A stretch of 64,000 nt of DNA from positions 23,312,001 to 23,376,000 of the forward strand of contig CM060734.1 in the NCBI GenBank assembly GCA_030704615.1. Reading direction: 5' to 3'. The stretch is from Takakia lepidozioides. Taxonomy: Eukaryota; Streptophyta; Takakiopsida; Takakiales; Takakiaceae. The notes below the pieces were generated by a model. The model was not told where the DNA came from. It saw only the letters and a list, made by a program, of their open reading frames with translations, and made no database searches. The translations under genes and the position numbers were made by a program. Shown piece after piece: positions 52,040 to 63,052 of the stretch. Position 1 is the first letter of the stretch; every line of letters starts with the position of its first letter.

Positions 52040-53205
52040 GCTGGGGGAACCAACTGGTCACATCAGGCACACGCTCTGGCACAAATTCATCAAGCAAACC
52101 GGCGCGAAATTCGAGAATGTGTGTAGTCGCAAACTGGAGCAGACCAGCGCTGGTACCCCTGCAACAAACTTTGTGGAAGTATGTTGGGATGATGAGGATG
52201 AGATCTTGGCAGAGATGACAACTCTAATGAAGGAACAAAGCATCAACGAGGTTCTAGGCTTCCTAGGAACCGAACTCCCTTACCACTACCTTTGCGGTAA
52301 GTGCTGGGCGGTCCAGGGGTGCAGATGATATCAGTAATGAGCCAGGGAACTCTGGAGAAATATCCACTCCAGCTCGGACCCCTTGCAATGTGGAGACACA
52401 ACCCAAATCTAAGATTTTGAGTCATTTATATAAGGGGAGAATCTCCCTCTCCCCTATGGATGTGATCATGTCTGTTCCAGGGGAGCTTGAGAAGCTCAAA
52501 GGTTTGGTGAAGGTTGTAGAACGGGCCATGGGGCAGCAAAGAGATGCTGTATCATCCTTGACGGCAGTCAAGGAGCCTGCAACGAAAGCTGCAGTAAAGG
52601 CTCTATATCCGCATGAGATGGAATCCAGTGCCATCTCATATGCTTACTCTGGAAGGGTAAAGCCTTCCATGCAATGATCACAGTGGGGGAACATCAGGTA
52701 CTGGGACAAGTCAACACTGGTGCCACGCTGTCTGTCATGCCAGCCAACACAGCTCGAGACTTGGGGCTTATGGGGTCTGTAGTCAGTGACAAGGATGTCA
52801 CTTATAGGGTGGCATCAGGAGCAGTAGAGACTGCCATGGGGAGACTTGAGGATCTGAAGGTCACTGTGGGGGAGCTCACTAACAGGCTCTCCTTCATAGT
52901 GGTTGACACGGATACTTACAACATGCTGTTGGGGATGGATTTCTTGAAGAAGTTTGGAGCCGTGGTTGACACCGAAAATGAGACAATCAGTGTGAGGTAT
53001 GGTCCAGGAAAGGCAGTGGCTCATTTTCCCTTGCATACTATAAACCAAGTTGAATCTGTGAGTGATGAGGAACAGGATGAAGCACATATGGGGAAGAGAA
53101 GGCCCAGCCAAGTCATGACAACCACTTTACTGCAGGAGGATCATGCCGCAAGGAGGTCAAAGGTGAGGAAATTCTGGCTGTTCGCTTTGAAGCAGAAGTA
53201 GGGTG
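52040..53205 (+). pseudogene. Gypsy retropepsin with catalytic Asp replaced by Asn
   Basis: The plus strand resumes the Gypsy polyprotein. A linker (TPATNFVEVCWDDEDEILAE, about 52150) and stops near 52330 and 52676 precede ITVGEHQVLGQVNTGATLSV at about 52678. This is the retropepsin active-site block, normally (V/L)DTGAxxS, but the Asp codon is AAC (Asn). The fold continues with the hydrophobic-glycine block NMLLGMDFLKKFGAVVD, typical of retrotransposon proteases. The substitution should abolish protease activity. The frame closes at 53201. Confidence 0.82.
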
Positions 53206-53961
53206 TGAAAAACCCACCAATGCATCTGAAATCACATGTGATCAGAGAAAGGTCATGTGTATGAAAAGGATGAGAAGAGAGACTGAAACTCTGGAAGAAA
53301 GAAAAGTACAGAGGCAGATCAGAAGCCAGGTACAGCAAGAGAGAAGGAGCAACTCTGACTTCTCCAAGCCAGTCAATTCCACAGATGCTAAAAATGGGGC
53401 TACATGCATTTATGGGGGGTTTGGCATTACCCATCGTGACAACAAGGCTGGACGGTGCACCCTTACCATGGACACGGGGTGTTATCAATCAATCAGCGAG
53501 CTCTGCATGGCTATCTGTCATAGACCTCCAGAGTGGGTCTTACCGACCTAAAAGCCATGATGGTAACAAGGAAGTTGTAGATGAAATCATCATCTACCGG
53601 ATCGCAAGACGAGTCAACATGCGTTCCCCCTTTCAGGACCTCGAACTCCTTCAGGGATGACGGTGTCGATGGGTGGTGTTCTCTTACGAGACAGTGCGCG
53701 TCAAAAGCTTATGTCTACGAAATCAAAACACAGGAGTCAGTGGAGAGAGCACCGAGGGAAGACCAAGGGAATGAGCTGAGGACACCATTGAACCATGTTT
53801 GCGTCAACACAAGGATGGAAGAGGAGATGGACAGCGCAAGAGAAAAATAGAGCAATCCAAACATGGAAAACATTTCCACATGATTGATTGTAATGGAGGA
53901 TATTACATACCTTCTGGCTTGGGAAGTCCCCCTTTGTAAGTGGGGGACTGTTAACTCCATT
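53206..53961. other. Border stretch without recognised gene
   Basis: Short open plus-strand frames (53255-53850) are not recognised. The border between the Gypsy remnant and the ParB-like gene lies here. One copy of the palindromic motif described at 53797-57341 is at 53797-53814. Confidence 0.35.
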
Positions 53962-56900
53962 CTAGCTTTTAATCACCTTCATCCCACCAGACTTCAGAAA
54001 ACTGGCCAGTAGTCGTCTGCACTTTGAATTGGCTGCTTGGAGGATGAGCAAACACCTATTGTCAGCCAAGAAGTTCCCACAAAATTTGAAGACCCAAGGC
54101 CAGTAGCGCTCGTCCCATTCATTCCAGGACAGAGTGACACCTTTCGGAGGGAGATCTGGGACTGGAAGCCCGTCTGGAATGTCCACAACAACGAGCTCGC
54201 AGGCAAAGGGTTTCTTCTCTCCGTTCACCCAGGATGGACCTTTCCCAGCCTTCACACAAAAAAAAAAAACAATCCCACTTACAGGACTTGTGAACACACT
54301 GCAAAAATAAAATGACAAGGAGGGTGGAATGTAGAGGGAATTTACCAAAGTGAGGAATGAAGATAGTGTCTCCCAAGTCGGGGACTTCTCGTTGACTGTG
54401 CCGCCTTTCCTCCTTGATTCCATCATGTCCAAGAAGCTTTCGTTCACAGTCTTATGTTGGAATCCCGTGGCCACACCTCTGCCAGGGTTAGGTAGGGCCT
54501 CGTTTGGCCGATCTGACAGAGTGAGTTGTGACCCCCTCTGAGCCCCTCCTGCCACAGCAGCCGCTGCCTGGCTTTGTTCACCCTTTTTCTTTTTATCCTT
54601 CTTCTTTCCACCCTTCTTTTTTGGGCTCGGATTCACAACCGGTTCCTTTGCTCTCAAAAGCCGGAGATCTCTCAACTGCAGCTGCCTATCTATAAGTGGA
54701 GCAAGAGCCTCGGCATTGTCATTCAAGTTCCGAAGGACGTTCTCCTCCCAGGGTGTGGATTGTTTCACGCAGTCCAGGTACCAGCCACAGTCTTTCAAAT
54801 GGGACCTGCTCCAGTCCTCCAGAATTCCCGCTGTGTACATAGTTATGTCCGGATTTGTCTTTGCCCAACTGTCAATGAAGAATGGGTATGCGCTTAGAAA
54901 CCCCCCTGGAAAAAGCACTCTGTGGATATATCTGCGGTGATAGCCAGAACAGAAATCAATATAAGTACAAGACATACATGATAGCAGTTACAAAACCTTC
55001 GCTGTAACAATTTACAAAACATTCATACAGTCATTCTTGCATCAACGAAAGCCTAATCCTGGTTCAGGAACATGAGCCTTGACACCCAAGAAGTTGTTTT
55101 CCCTGTCACTTCAACAAAACTGATGGCTGTCATGAACCAGGCTTGCGTTAACGCAAGCCTGCTGCAGACCCGAAAATAGACCCATCCCTCACAGTCTAGA
55201 GGGACCCTGAATCCACCAACTATGAACTCCACAGCCTCACAACAGACCCCTAACACACTCAACTGGATACACCAAGCTCCATTACACCCAAAATCAGGCT
55301 TCCGTCAACGCAAGCCTTATCCCTGCCCCAAGGTAAACGGAGACTACAAGCCATGATGAGCAGGGTCGGCAGGCTTGCTTTAACACAAGCCTCAATAGAG
55401 GCAGTTTCTGTCTATGAAAATAGCACTCGAAAATGTTAATGCATGAATAACAAACCTGTATATGACTCGTTTCATCACCTGCTCGCCATTGTGCTGCGCA
55501 TCGAACATGTTAGAGCGATTTATGCCACCTTCCACAGCAAATTCCTGGAAGAACGCATGGTTCCAAACGACCCCTTTCACCTCCTTATCTAGGTCTCGAA
55601 TGACTCTTCCGGTGTACCAATCACGATCTTGAAATCTGTGAGTGATTTCTCCATAACCTCCTCAGCCCTCTCCTCCAACTTGCACGTGGAACACTCTGTT
55701 AGAATGTACTATATAGCTCAAACACATTCAGTCCAAGTAATGAAGAGTACACAAATTCTTACCTCAGCCCAGAATGTGGCTTTATGTAGCCAGATGTCCC
55801 AAACTTGATCACTGAAAGGGGTTACAACTCCAGTGGTGGCGTTTCTCTCGCCCATGGGAAAACTATTTGTCTGGCGGAGAACAGGCTCGGAGTTCCAAAT
55901 CTGAAGCCAACGCACTTTTACTGCAGGCTCTACCATTGCCATAGCAAGCCGGTGCAGCTTCTCCTGTGTCATTTCAGGCTTCGTGTTCTTGCTCCAATGA
56001 ATGCGGACCTCTTCCAAAAACTGTAAGCCAAGACCAGGATCAGCTATACACAGCTGTTTGGTGAACGCAGTCACCACCTTCCCTCGGAATTCGTTCATGT
56101 GGAAGGTCATTGCCGTTTCTATTCCGAAAGCAGTGCGTTCACTCTCTGGAGTCTTTCCGTAGTACTCCGCTTTCCCCCGCTCACCCGCATCAGCAATTTC
56201 TTGCTACCCAACACAAGGACAAGGTGAAAAGAGAGGTCAGTCACCCAAATGTGGACTGGAAAACCTGAGCCCAAACTCCACAGTGAATTAGGCTTGCGTC
56301 AACGTAAACCTGACCAGATGTTCTGGTATGAAAAGAAAACAACTCTCAAATGCAGGACTTACCGTGTACATGTACTCCAGGAATGCATCCCTAGTGAGTG
56401 TGTACCATGTCTCTGCCCTTTTGGAGGTTTCGCACTTCTCGAAGGCCTCAGGTGACAGAATAGTCTTGAAGCTGGACAGCGGCATTCTTCCGAGCTTTTG
56501 CATCCTGAATAATGTGTGCACCAGGTTTGTTGTAACATGGGAAGACTCTGTCTGCCCGCACAATCAAACCCAGTGTGAAAAAATGAAAGACAGGGTCCTC
56601 ACGACAATGAGTTCGTAGTAGAATCTGGTGAATGTAGAGAGAACTCACTTGTTTATATCATGCATGGCTGGTAGCAGCTGGGTGTAGTTCCCCCTCCAAT
56701 CCAAAACACATGCCGCAACTGAGTAGTGCCAATCTTTCTCCTCTTGATGCATATTGTCGATGTACTCCTTCCAAGCAAGCAGGCGGTGGTTCCCGTCCCA
56801 AACAAAGAACATCTTGTTACTGTACACCTGTAACTCGGGAATCCTGGACAGAGACTGTTCGAACTCCAAATTCACTTCCTTCCACCAAGTCATCCCACTT

Positions 56901-57341
56901 GCCCATGATCTCCTCGTCAACCACTTTCTCGTTCCTTGGAATCACCAACAGAAACGTAAAACACTGGGGTTCCAAACACATACCCGTGCACAAAATCTCC
57001 CTGGAGTTTCCTGATATCCCCCGTCAAGGCAGGACGAATAGCGGGCATTGAAATCATCTTGCAGAGGGGTATCATTAGGTTTGCCTCCATAACCATCATG
57101 GACCGGATTACTTGTCCTGATTTCACCTTGGACCCCGACCTGATCTTGATGGCCATGCCCTTGTAATCCATATCAGTGTCCTGCACTTCTGTCTAGACAG
57201 CTTGCGCCACTGCAGGTTCTTTGCCCTTCCTCCTCTTCTTCTGCTTGACACAAGAAACAGAAAAAAAACAGAAGCAGTGAGAACTCCCATTCAAATATGG
57301 GTTCCTTCCAGCCTCAGAAATCAGGCTTGCGTCAAAGCAAG
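53797..57341. repeat. Seven copies of a palindromic AGGCTTGCG..CGCAAGCCT motif
   Basis: A 24-base perfect palindrome with half-site CAGGCTTGCGTT lies at 55138-55161. Imperfect copies are at 53797-53814, 55035-55054, 55296-55317, 55371-55392, 56290-56311 and 57323-57341. All lie in introns or flanks of the ParB-like gene, and the last lies in the 190-base gap before the divergent transposase. The centre is mostly GT(C/T)AAC. Such clustering of a palindrome is the arrangement of a protein binding site cluster. Confidence 0.8.
53962..57186 (-). pseudogene. ParB-like protein with methyltransferase-like C-terminus, multi-exon, transposon-associated
   Basis: Minus-strand pieces in order: 57186-56920 (MVMEANLMIPLCKM ... 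LQGDFVHGYVFGTPVF, then in another frame FLLVIPRNEKVVDEEI), 56890-56645 (MFFVWDGNHRLLAWKEYI), exon 56363-56507, exon 55763-56203 (EVRIHWSKNTKPEMTQEKLH), about 55650-55447 (DWYTGRVIRDLDKEVKGVVW) and 54975-53962. Several junctions have GT/AG. DGNHRLLAW resembles the DGxHR block of ParB/sulfiredoxin-fold nuclease-like domains. The last exon has a Lys-rich linker, a phase-0 intron at about 54253-54341, then CELVVVDIPDGLP ... GNFLADNRCLLILQAA, like motif IV (D/N-x-P-Y/x) and V of DNA amino-methyltransferases, without a clear NPPY. ParB plus methyltransferase fusion is known in bacteria and phage. Two frameshifts near 56890-56940 indicate decay. Function is inference. Confidence 0.42.
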
Positions 57342-57376
57342 AATGAAATGGAGGTCTTGCAAGCACTCTGAATGCT
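57187..57376. promoter_or_regulatory. Divergent intergenic region between ParB-like gene and MULE transposase
   Basis: The two genes read away from each other with about 190 bases between their first open codons. The gap has a palindrome copy at 57323-57341. A shared promoter is inferred from layout only; no TATA box was confirmed. Confidence 0.35.
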
Positions 57377-59814
57377 TTGCCTTCAGCCATCGCCCTTGCA
57401 GCAAGCATGACGTTCTTGCAAAAACATATTCTTGGGGAACCAGATGCCACCTCATCGAAGCTGGAATCCTCAAACGTGGAGGCTGTGATGGATCATTTCT
57501 CAACTTTAAGCAGTCCCAATGTCCGGAACCATATCAACGCACAACGAATGGGCCCTGGGAACAGAGGTTTTGTTGATAGCATTTTGGACTTGAAGCGTAG
57601 AAGCAAATATGACTTCACTCAGGATAGTGTCTTCCCAGGCCAGGGATCCATGAAAGTGTACTTATTCAAAATGTCGACGGTGGGGGAAGGTAGTGGGGTT
57701 AGCCTGGTCCGTAGAATGCAGCCCGGAGGAGATATGGAGAAATCGTGGCTGATGTTCGATCATGTCAAACGTGTTAAGGACTGGACAACCATGGCTTGTC
57801 ATGTGTACGATCCAACTTACCAAAGAGTCATGACTATAGCAGTTTGCGACATGCAATCCGAGGACATCGAATCTCAAATTTTGATGTGGAAGTCTCTTGT
57901 CAACGTGATGATATTGAATGGTGTGCCTGATCCAAACTTCAATGGATTCATGGCTGACAGTGCACAAACAAACTGGAATGCAGTGAGCTGTGTGTTTGGT
58001 TCTGGAGACCCCAAAACACCTATGGAAGGTAGGGAGCGCATCTGTCTCTTTCATTGGACACAGTCCCTTCGAAGGCATACAAAGAGTTGTATAAAAGTGG
58101 AATTGCAGGACGAGCATATGAGACTTTGCCGCTTGTACAAAGATGCATCGACTGAGCATGAAGCAAACTCATTGTATCAAACTATCCGAGCATGGTGGTA
58201 CTCCTCAGATGCAACAAGCCAGGAAGGTCTCAAAGAGCTTGATGACTAATTTGGGTTTTGGCATTTCCGGTACAGACAGTGGGGACAGTAAGTTCTGGGA
58301 CTCTGAGGGTTTTTTTTTCTTCACTTGTCAGGAGGGATTGATTCATTTGATGTTGGCTGTTGTCCACTACAACTGCACTTCAAACAAGAAAACTCACTGG
58401 AAAAGCTCATTGCTTGCAGAATATGACGCTGGAGGAAATTGCGGATATGCCCTCTTGCAATCTTTCGAAGATAGTGCACAGTGTTTGGATGAAGCAATCC
58501 GGGAAGAACGAGCGGGATCTGTACGTTGCAACATCTGATGACATGGTCCGCACGCTATCGCAACAAACACGGTACCGAAATTTCCTTCGGGCACGGGGTG
58601 CAGGCAAGGGCCAGACAGGGCAGAGTTGCTGCTCAGGGCTGCAAACAGATTTAAATATCCTACTAAGATGGCACGGGCTGTGAACGAGTGCACAATTGGA
58701 ACACCATTGCAGTCACGGCTTGCACATCTGGAAGGAGAGGAGAGGTTTGGTTTGTGCAAACGCAAACTTGACACCCCACCAGACTCAGATGCAGATTCGC
58801 ACCGGCACGATCGGGACAACTTCTCGGTACCACGTGTGCCTGTGCCCCCCACTTTTGGGTTGCCACCCCTTTGTGGGGGAGTCTTCTTTGCCTCCATTCC
58901 CTCAGGAGTCTCCAACCACCACAGTCCCCGGTGAAGGGGAGAACATGCTGCCGGTAGAGGTAGAGGAGCAGACTGTACAGACGCAATGTGGCATATCGAA
59001 CGGACTCCCCATGGATCAAAAGTCAAATGTGCCGCTATTAGGGCCCCCTCGTTCTAGAAGTGTAAGTCCCAAATTTCCAAAGGGACTTGCGGAACTCCTG
59101 CCCCGACATTCACCGGGTTGTTCAAGCATTACCAGTCGCGGGAGTCTAGGCCTCACAAGTTTTGGTTCTGTCCGGATGACATTGTGCGTTGTGTCATGGG
59201 GACCGTTCGGGAATCTGTGATAATGAAGCCTCAAATTCCAGCCGTGTGGCCAGTGAGGTTAGGAACCGCACTCTCCAGACTGGAAATTGACATGCTAGAG
59301 GAGGTCGGGTTTCGCCTTCCAAGAGTCCATCATGTCGTAACACCGGTTAACCCAATGGCTTTCCCTTTCAACTTTCCGGCACGTCCTCGACATGGCAACG
59401 ATAGGCCCACAAAAAGGAATGGAAAGGCGGTACGTCAGGTTGAGGCTGGTGCAGACAATGAGTGCAAGATGGAGTCTGCTAGAACCCTACAGTGTCGCGT
59501 CACCCAAATTGTGAATGTTCCTTTGCCAGGGTATGGGCGAGTGTACCATGGCGACTTCTAGATCGGTTGTTCATGTCAGGACCTATGAGATTACTATTGG
59601 CGATTTCCCTAACTGCACTTGTCCGGACTTTCAGAACACACTCTCAAGCTCTCTTGGGAAGAGAGTGAAATTTGTCCCGTGTAAGCATCTTTACTACATC
59701 TACATTTGGAGGATGTTTTGCGATCCTAAACGAGACACGTACATTCACCAATGTACGATAGGACCCAGTGACGTTCATACACTGCTACAGAGAGATACTT
59801 CGGGTATAAATTGA
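57377..59814 (+). pseudogene. Mutator-like transposase with SWIM zinc finger
   Basis: The first frame (57377-58249) has SILDLKRRSKYDFTQDSVFP, WTTMACHVYDPTYQRVMTIA and NGFMADSAQTNWNAVSCVFG with CLFHWTQSL, the MULE DDE pattern with catalytic Asp in MADSAQ and the WxxS/H block. After frameshifts the following portion runs through NLSKIVHSVWMKQSGKNERD (about 58470). The end, about 59580-59720, has YEITIGDFPNCTCPDF and VKFVPCKHLYYIY, a SWIM zinc finger (CxC...CxH). At least four frame changes and several stops break it. SWIM-type MULE transposases bind terminal inverted repeats and cut DNA. Terminal inverted repeats were not found by eye. The gene is divergent from the ParB-like gene and could form one two-gene element with it. 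Confidence 0.8.
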
Positions 59815-60604
59815 GATGTAGTCGGGATTTAAATTGCAACTCTGCCGGTTTGCCGTCCTTGTCATTGTTACCCAAACCTGGCTGACTCGGACTTTGGAGA
59901 TGGCTACCTTTGCTTAATGGGAACATTTTTTGAATGAGATCAATGTTGTTTTGCAATCAATATTTGTTTTCAATCTTGTTTTCCAATGCATGTTTGTCTT
60001 ACAACCACGTGGACTTGTACCGGGCTTAGTGCTGGTTAATAATGGCAATACTTTCTTGAATAAGATCAATCTTGTATTGCAGAATTGGCTTATGACTTCA
60101 CTTTGTATGAGATGAATGGGATCATGTCATGAATGGCCTTTTACAAGCAATCCTATTTCACTCATTCACGCCACATTCATCCAGTCATTATCATCAACAT
60201 TCATCCGCATTCATCCATTTCCTAAACCCAATCAATCCATGCTTACTTCGTCGAGAAGTTTTTTGTACACATTCGTCCCACATTTTCTGTCATGGAGGTC
60301 GGCGTCTTTGGTCCCAGCATGGTATGTTAGCTTCCAATAGGCACCGGGTTGCGTCCACGACAACTAGGCCCTGCTTCTTCCACGGTTATACATTCCACTT
60401 CCAATTTGTGCTCACGCTTAACTTGTGCTCACGCTTAAGGGAATCTGCTCATGATTAGTGGAATTTGCTCACGCTTAGTGCGCTCACGTGAGCGCGCTCA
60501 CGCCGCAGCTGCTCTCAAATTATGGGAGACGGTGCATGTTACCACACACTATCTGCCTATAAACCAACCCTCTATGATTACTAGTTTGTGGGATCCATTA
60601 ACAG
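59815..60604. other. Spacer with degenerate repeats, no recognised gene
   Basis: A direct repeat built on TTGAATAAGATCAAT then TTGTATTGCA occurs near 59931 and 60056. From about 60404 to 60490 the word TGCTCACGCTTA recurs four times and ends in the palindrome GCGCTCACGTGAGCGC (60479-60494). This stretch may belong to the leader of the following Gypsy element. Confidence 0.5.
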
Positions 60605-61676
60605 TTGCGCTTGGCAAGTGCTTATCCCCCAGCTACGTACCAGCCTGAAGCGGTAGGCATGTATGCTCCAGTTTCGGTGCAGGAGAGAGCGCCCAAAACT
60701 TTAGCTTTACGAGCCCCAGGGTCACAGGAAGATGCAATTATGGCATTCGCTAAGAAATTTGGAGAATTGGAGGTGAAAATGGCCGAGAAGAGAGAAGGCC
60801 GACCCAAATCCAATAATCAAAGGCCAAATTCTTGGTGTGGAAATTGTAAAGGCTATGGTCATATTGCTACAGAATGCCCTTCACCTCCTAGTGTTGCCAA
60901 TGCGGAGATTGATAAATGCGGGTTATGCGGGAAACATCATTCTATATTGCAGTGCTGGCATCTTAAAGCTGCAATGGGAGTACCACCGGAGAACTCCAAT
61001 AATCAGAAGGCTGCTCAACAGACAGCTGGTTGGGGTGTTAATCAGGGTGGAGTTTAGACCCCAGGAAATTGGCAAAGATAGACCCAAGGTCCACAAATGG
61101 GAGGCAACTTTTGGCAGAATCGACCGCCCAAGAATTGGACACAATCTCCAAGTCAACTTAATAGACCACCAGTTTGGAGAGGAGCTCCATTTCAACAACC
61201 GGAGAATCCATCACCAGGAGAGCAACAACCGTACACTTAGTATGGAGGACCTGTGAGGCAGACCAGGAATGGCCAATATCATGTGTGTTATCGAAATAGG
61301 ACATTATGCAAATGAATGCCCCAACCCGAGAGCGCAGGAAGAGTACATGCCGCTTTGTGGAAGGTGTGGATTGCAAGGCCATACGGCTAATAACTGTAGA
61401 GCAGCAGCTCCAGTTGTTAGGCAGAGACCGTATCCGGTGACAGAAACCATGGGGACTCCATCTTTACATTCAACCCCATCGAATCCACCAACTACTGCTC
61501 AAACTGGTGTCGACGTGCGGAGGATTGAGTTGGTTGCAGAGATGGGGTGTGCCTATGATTGTAGAAAAGGGAAGGAGAAATTGGAGGATGACTTCCTTAC
61601 ACAAGTGGGGGAGCAGTATCCCATTCATACGGTGTTGACCCGAGGGCAGAAGAGGGCTCGACCCTATAATCGGTGA
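60605..61676 (+). pseudogene. Gag of a Gypsy element with three zinc knuckles
   Basis: The frame 60605-61057 has an acidic/helical segment and the knuckle CGNCKGYGHIATEC, then CGLCGKHHSILQCW, a degenerate second one. After a stop at about 61058 the region is Pro/Gln-rich in another frame. A third frame (61269-61676) has CGRCGLQGHTANNC, another CX2CX4HX4C knuckle, and ends TRGQKRARPYNR. Multiple knuckles interleaved with Pro/Gln-rich sequence fit an Athila/Tat-like or Ogre-like gag, but that placement is uncertain. Frame breaks are evident. Confidence 0.75.
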
Positions 61677-61756
61677 CGGAAAGAGCAGGGGGAAGGGAGT
61701 GCGCAAAAATTGGATGAAGTAACATCGATTTCTGAACGATTACATCATCCAGTAGA

Positions 61757-62481
61757 TGTAAAGTTGTAGCCCAATTTTCGTATGAAAATATAATATCGAG
61801 GTTTGGCTGTCCATTGGAATTGGTTAGTGATCGAGGTACCCATTTCATAAATGAAACAATTGCCCCATTGACGGAACGATATGTGATTAAGCATCGAAAG
61901 ACTACTCATCATCCTCGAGCCAAGGGGCAGACAGAACGAACCAATGGGCTATTATGTGGCATTTTAACTCGCACAGTTATGGGTGTGGGTTATGATTGGG
62001 TTACTAAATTGTTTGGCGCTTTATGGGCCTATCGCACAGCTTTTAAAATCACTACTGGGCAAACCCCATTTCAATTGGTTTATGGATTGGAAGCTATCCT
62101 CCCAGTGGAATTGGAACTCCCTACTTTGCGAATTATTATACATGAACGTCTTTCTGATGACGAGTCTTTGTCCTTATGCTTAGCCCGATTGGAACAATTG
62201 GATGAAATTTGAAGGCAGGCGTTACAAAATATTGAAGTTATCCAAAGACGGCGGAAAGATTATTATGACAGCAGGCTCAAACCTAAATCCTTTAAAGTTA
62301 ATGATTTGGTTCTTCTTTATGACAGTCGGTTCCAGAAGTTTCTTGGCAAGTTAAAAATGAGGTGGCTGGGCCCCTATCGAGTAAAAGAAGCATTATCTAA
62401 TGGATCCGTCCAATTTCATGGGAAGGCGAGGATTTACCTACTCGCATTAATGGGGATCGAATAAAAATATACTATCATTAA
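61757..62481 (+). pseudogene. Gypsy integrase fragment, core to C-terminus
   Basis: The plus strand carries ISRFGCPLELVSDRGTHFIN (second catalytic Asp in SDRG), then TTHHPRAKGQTERTNGLL (Glu in QTER), then GQTPFQLVYGLEAILPVELE and, after a TGA at about 62211, RRRKDYYDSRLKPKSFKVND with LVLLYDSRFQKFLGKLKMRW and LGPYRV. The last codons read LPTRINGDRIKIYYH then TAA. The N-terminal zinc domain and first Asp are absent, and no PR, RT or RNase H lies between it and gag, so an internal deletion of several kb joined gag to integrase near 61.68-61.76 kb. Confidence 0.88.
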
Positions 62482-62514
62482 TCCCGAGGGCGGGATTAAT
62501 AATAAAAGGGGGGG
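62477..62514 (+). other. Inverted repeat and polypurine tract at the end of the Gypsy coding region
   Basis: ATTAATCCCG at 62477-62486 pairs perfectly with 62491-62500 across a four-base loop, overlapping the integrase stop codon. The polypurine run AAAAGGGGGGG follows at 62504-62514 and marks the start of the 3' LTR. Confidence 0.75.
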
Positions 62515-63040
62515 AATTCTTCATTAATTCAGTCATTACTTAGTATTCAATATTCAATATTCATTCTTCAATATCCAATATTCATTACTCAATATCCATT
62601 CTTCGATATTCAGTATTCAATTATAACTACCTGTTCTTCAATATTCAATAGTCAATTATAACGACATGTTCTTCGATATTCAGTATTCAATTATTCATTT
62701 ATAACTACCTGATATCGTTCTCTAAATATTCAATATTCATATTCAACTTTAACTACTGCATCTTCATCATTTATTATTCACTATTCAATACTTAACTACC
62801 TATTATATAATATTTAAACTGTCCAATAATAATTTATTCTTTCTGACCAGGATATCTTTTAGAGATTATTATTATTTTCATAATAATATGTATTTTTGTA
62901 TTAGTCTTTAGACGGTTAAGGCGGTTATAATTTTAAGATTTTTAGTTTTCTTTCTCTCATAAGTTGAAAAGGGGGATATGGTGAGAGATAGGAGCGGGGC
63001 AACCTCCTTATAAATATTTCTTTCTTGAGATATCTTTGAA
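62515..63040. repeat. AT-rich putative 3' LTR with TTCAATATTCA words
   Basis: Directly after the polypurine tract the sequence is very AT-rich and repeats TATTCAATATTCA, CTTCAATATCC and TATAACTACCTG words many times between about 62540 and 62800. No matching left LTR was found, so the right limit is unknown. Confidence 0.5.
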
Positions 63041-63052
63041 ACAAATTATAAG

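Larger units (their letters stand above)
47957..53205 (+). mobile_element. Ty3/Gypsy element split by a nested CACTA-type insertion
   Basis: The element's primer site and gag (to about 49140) lie on one side of a minus-strand DNA transposon, and a spacer and retropepsin (about 52040-53200) lie on the other, same strand. No reverse transcriptase or integrase follows; beyond 53.2 kb the plus strand is not recognisable, so the 3' half is lost. Confidence 0.65.

Noticed and set aside
49150-52040. CACT/AGTG at the presumed CACTA borders as true TIRs
   Set aside because: Only four bases match and no three-base duplication could be shown, so termini are left undefined.
53255-53850. Plus-strand short frames as continuation of the Gypsy polyprotein
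   Set aside because: No RT or RNase H motif could be read in any frame.
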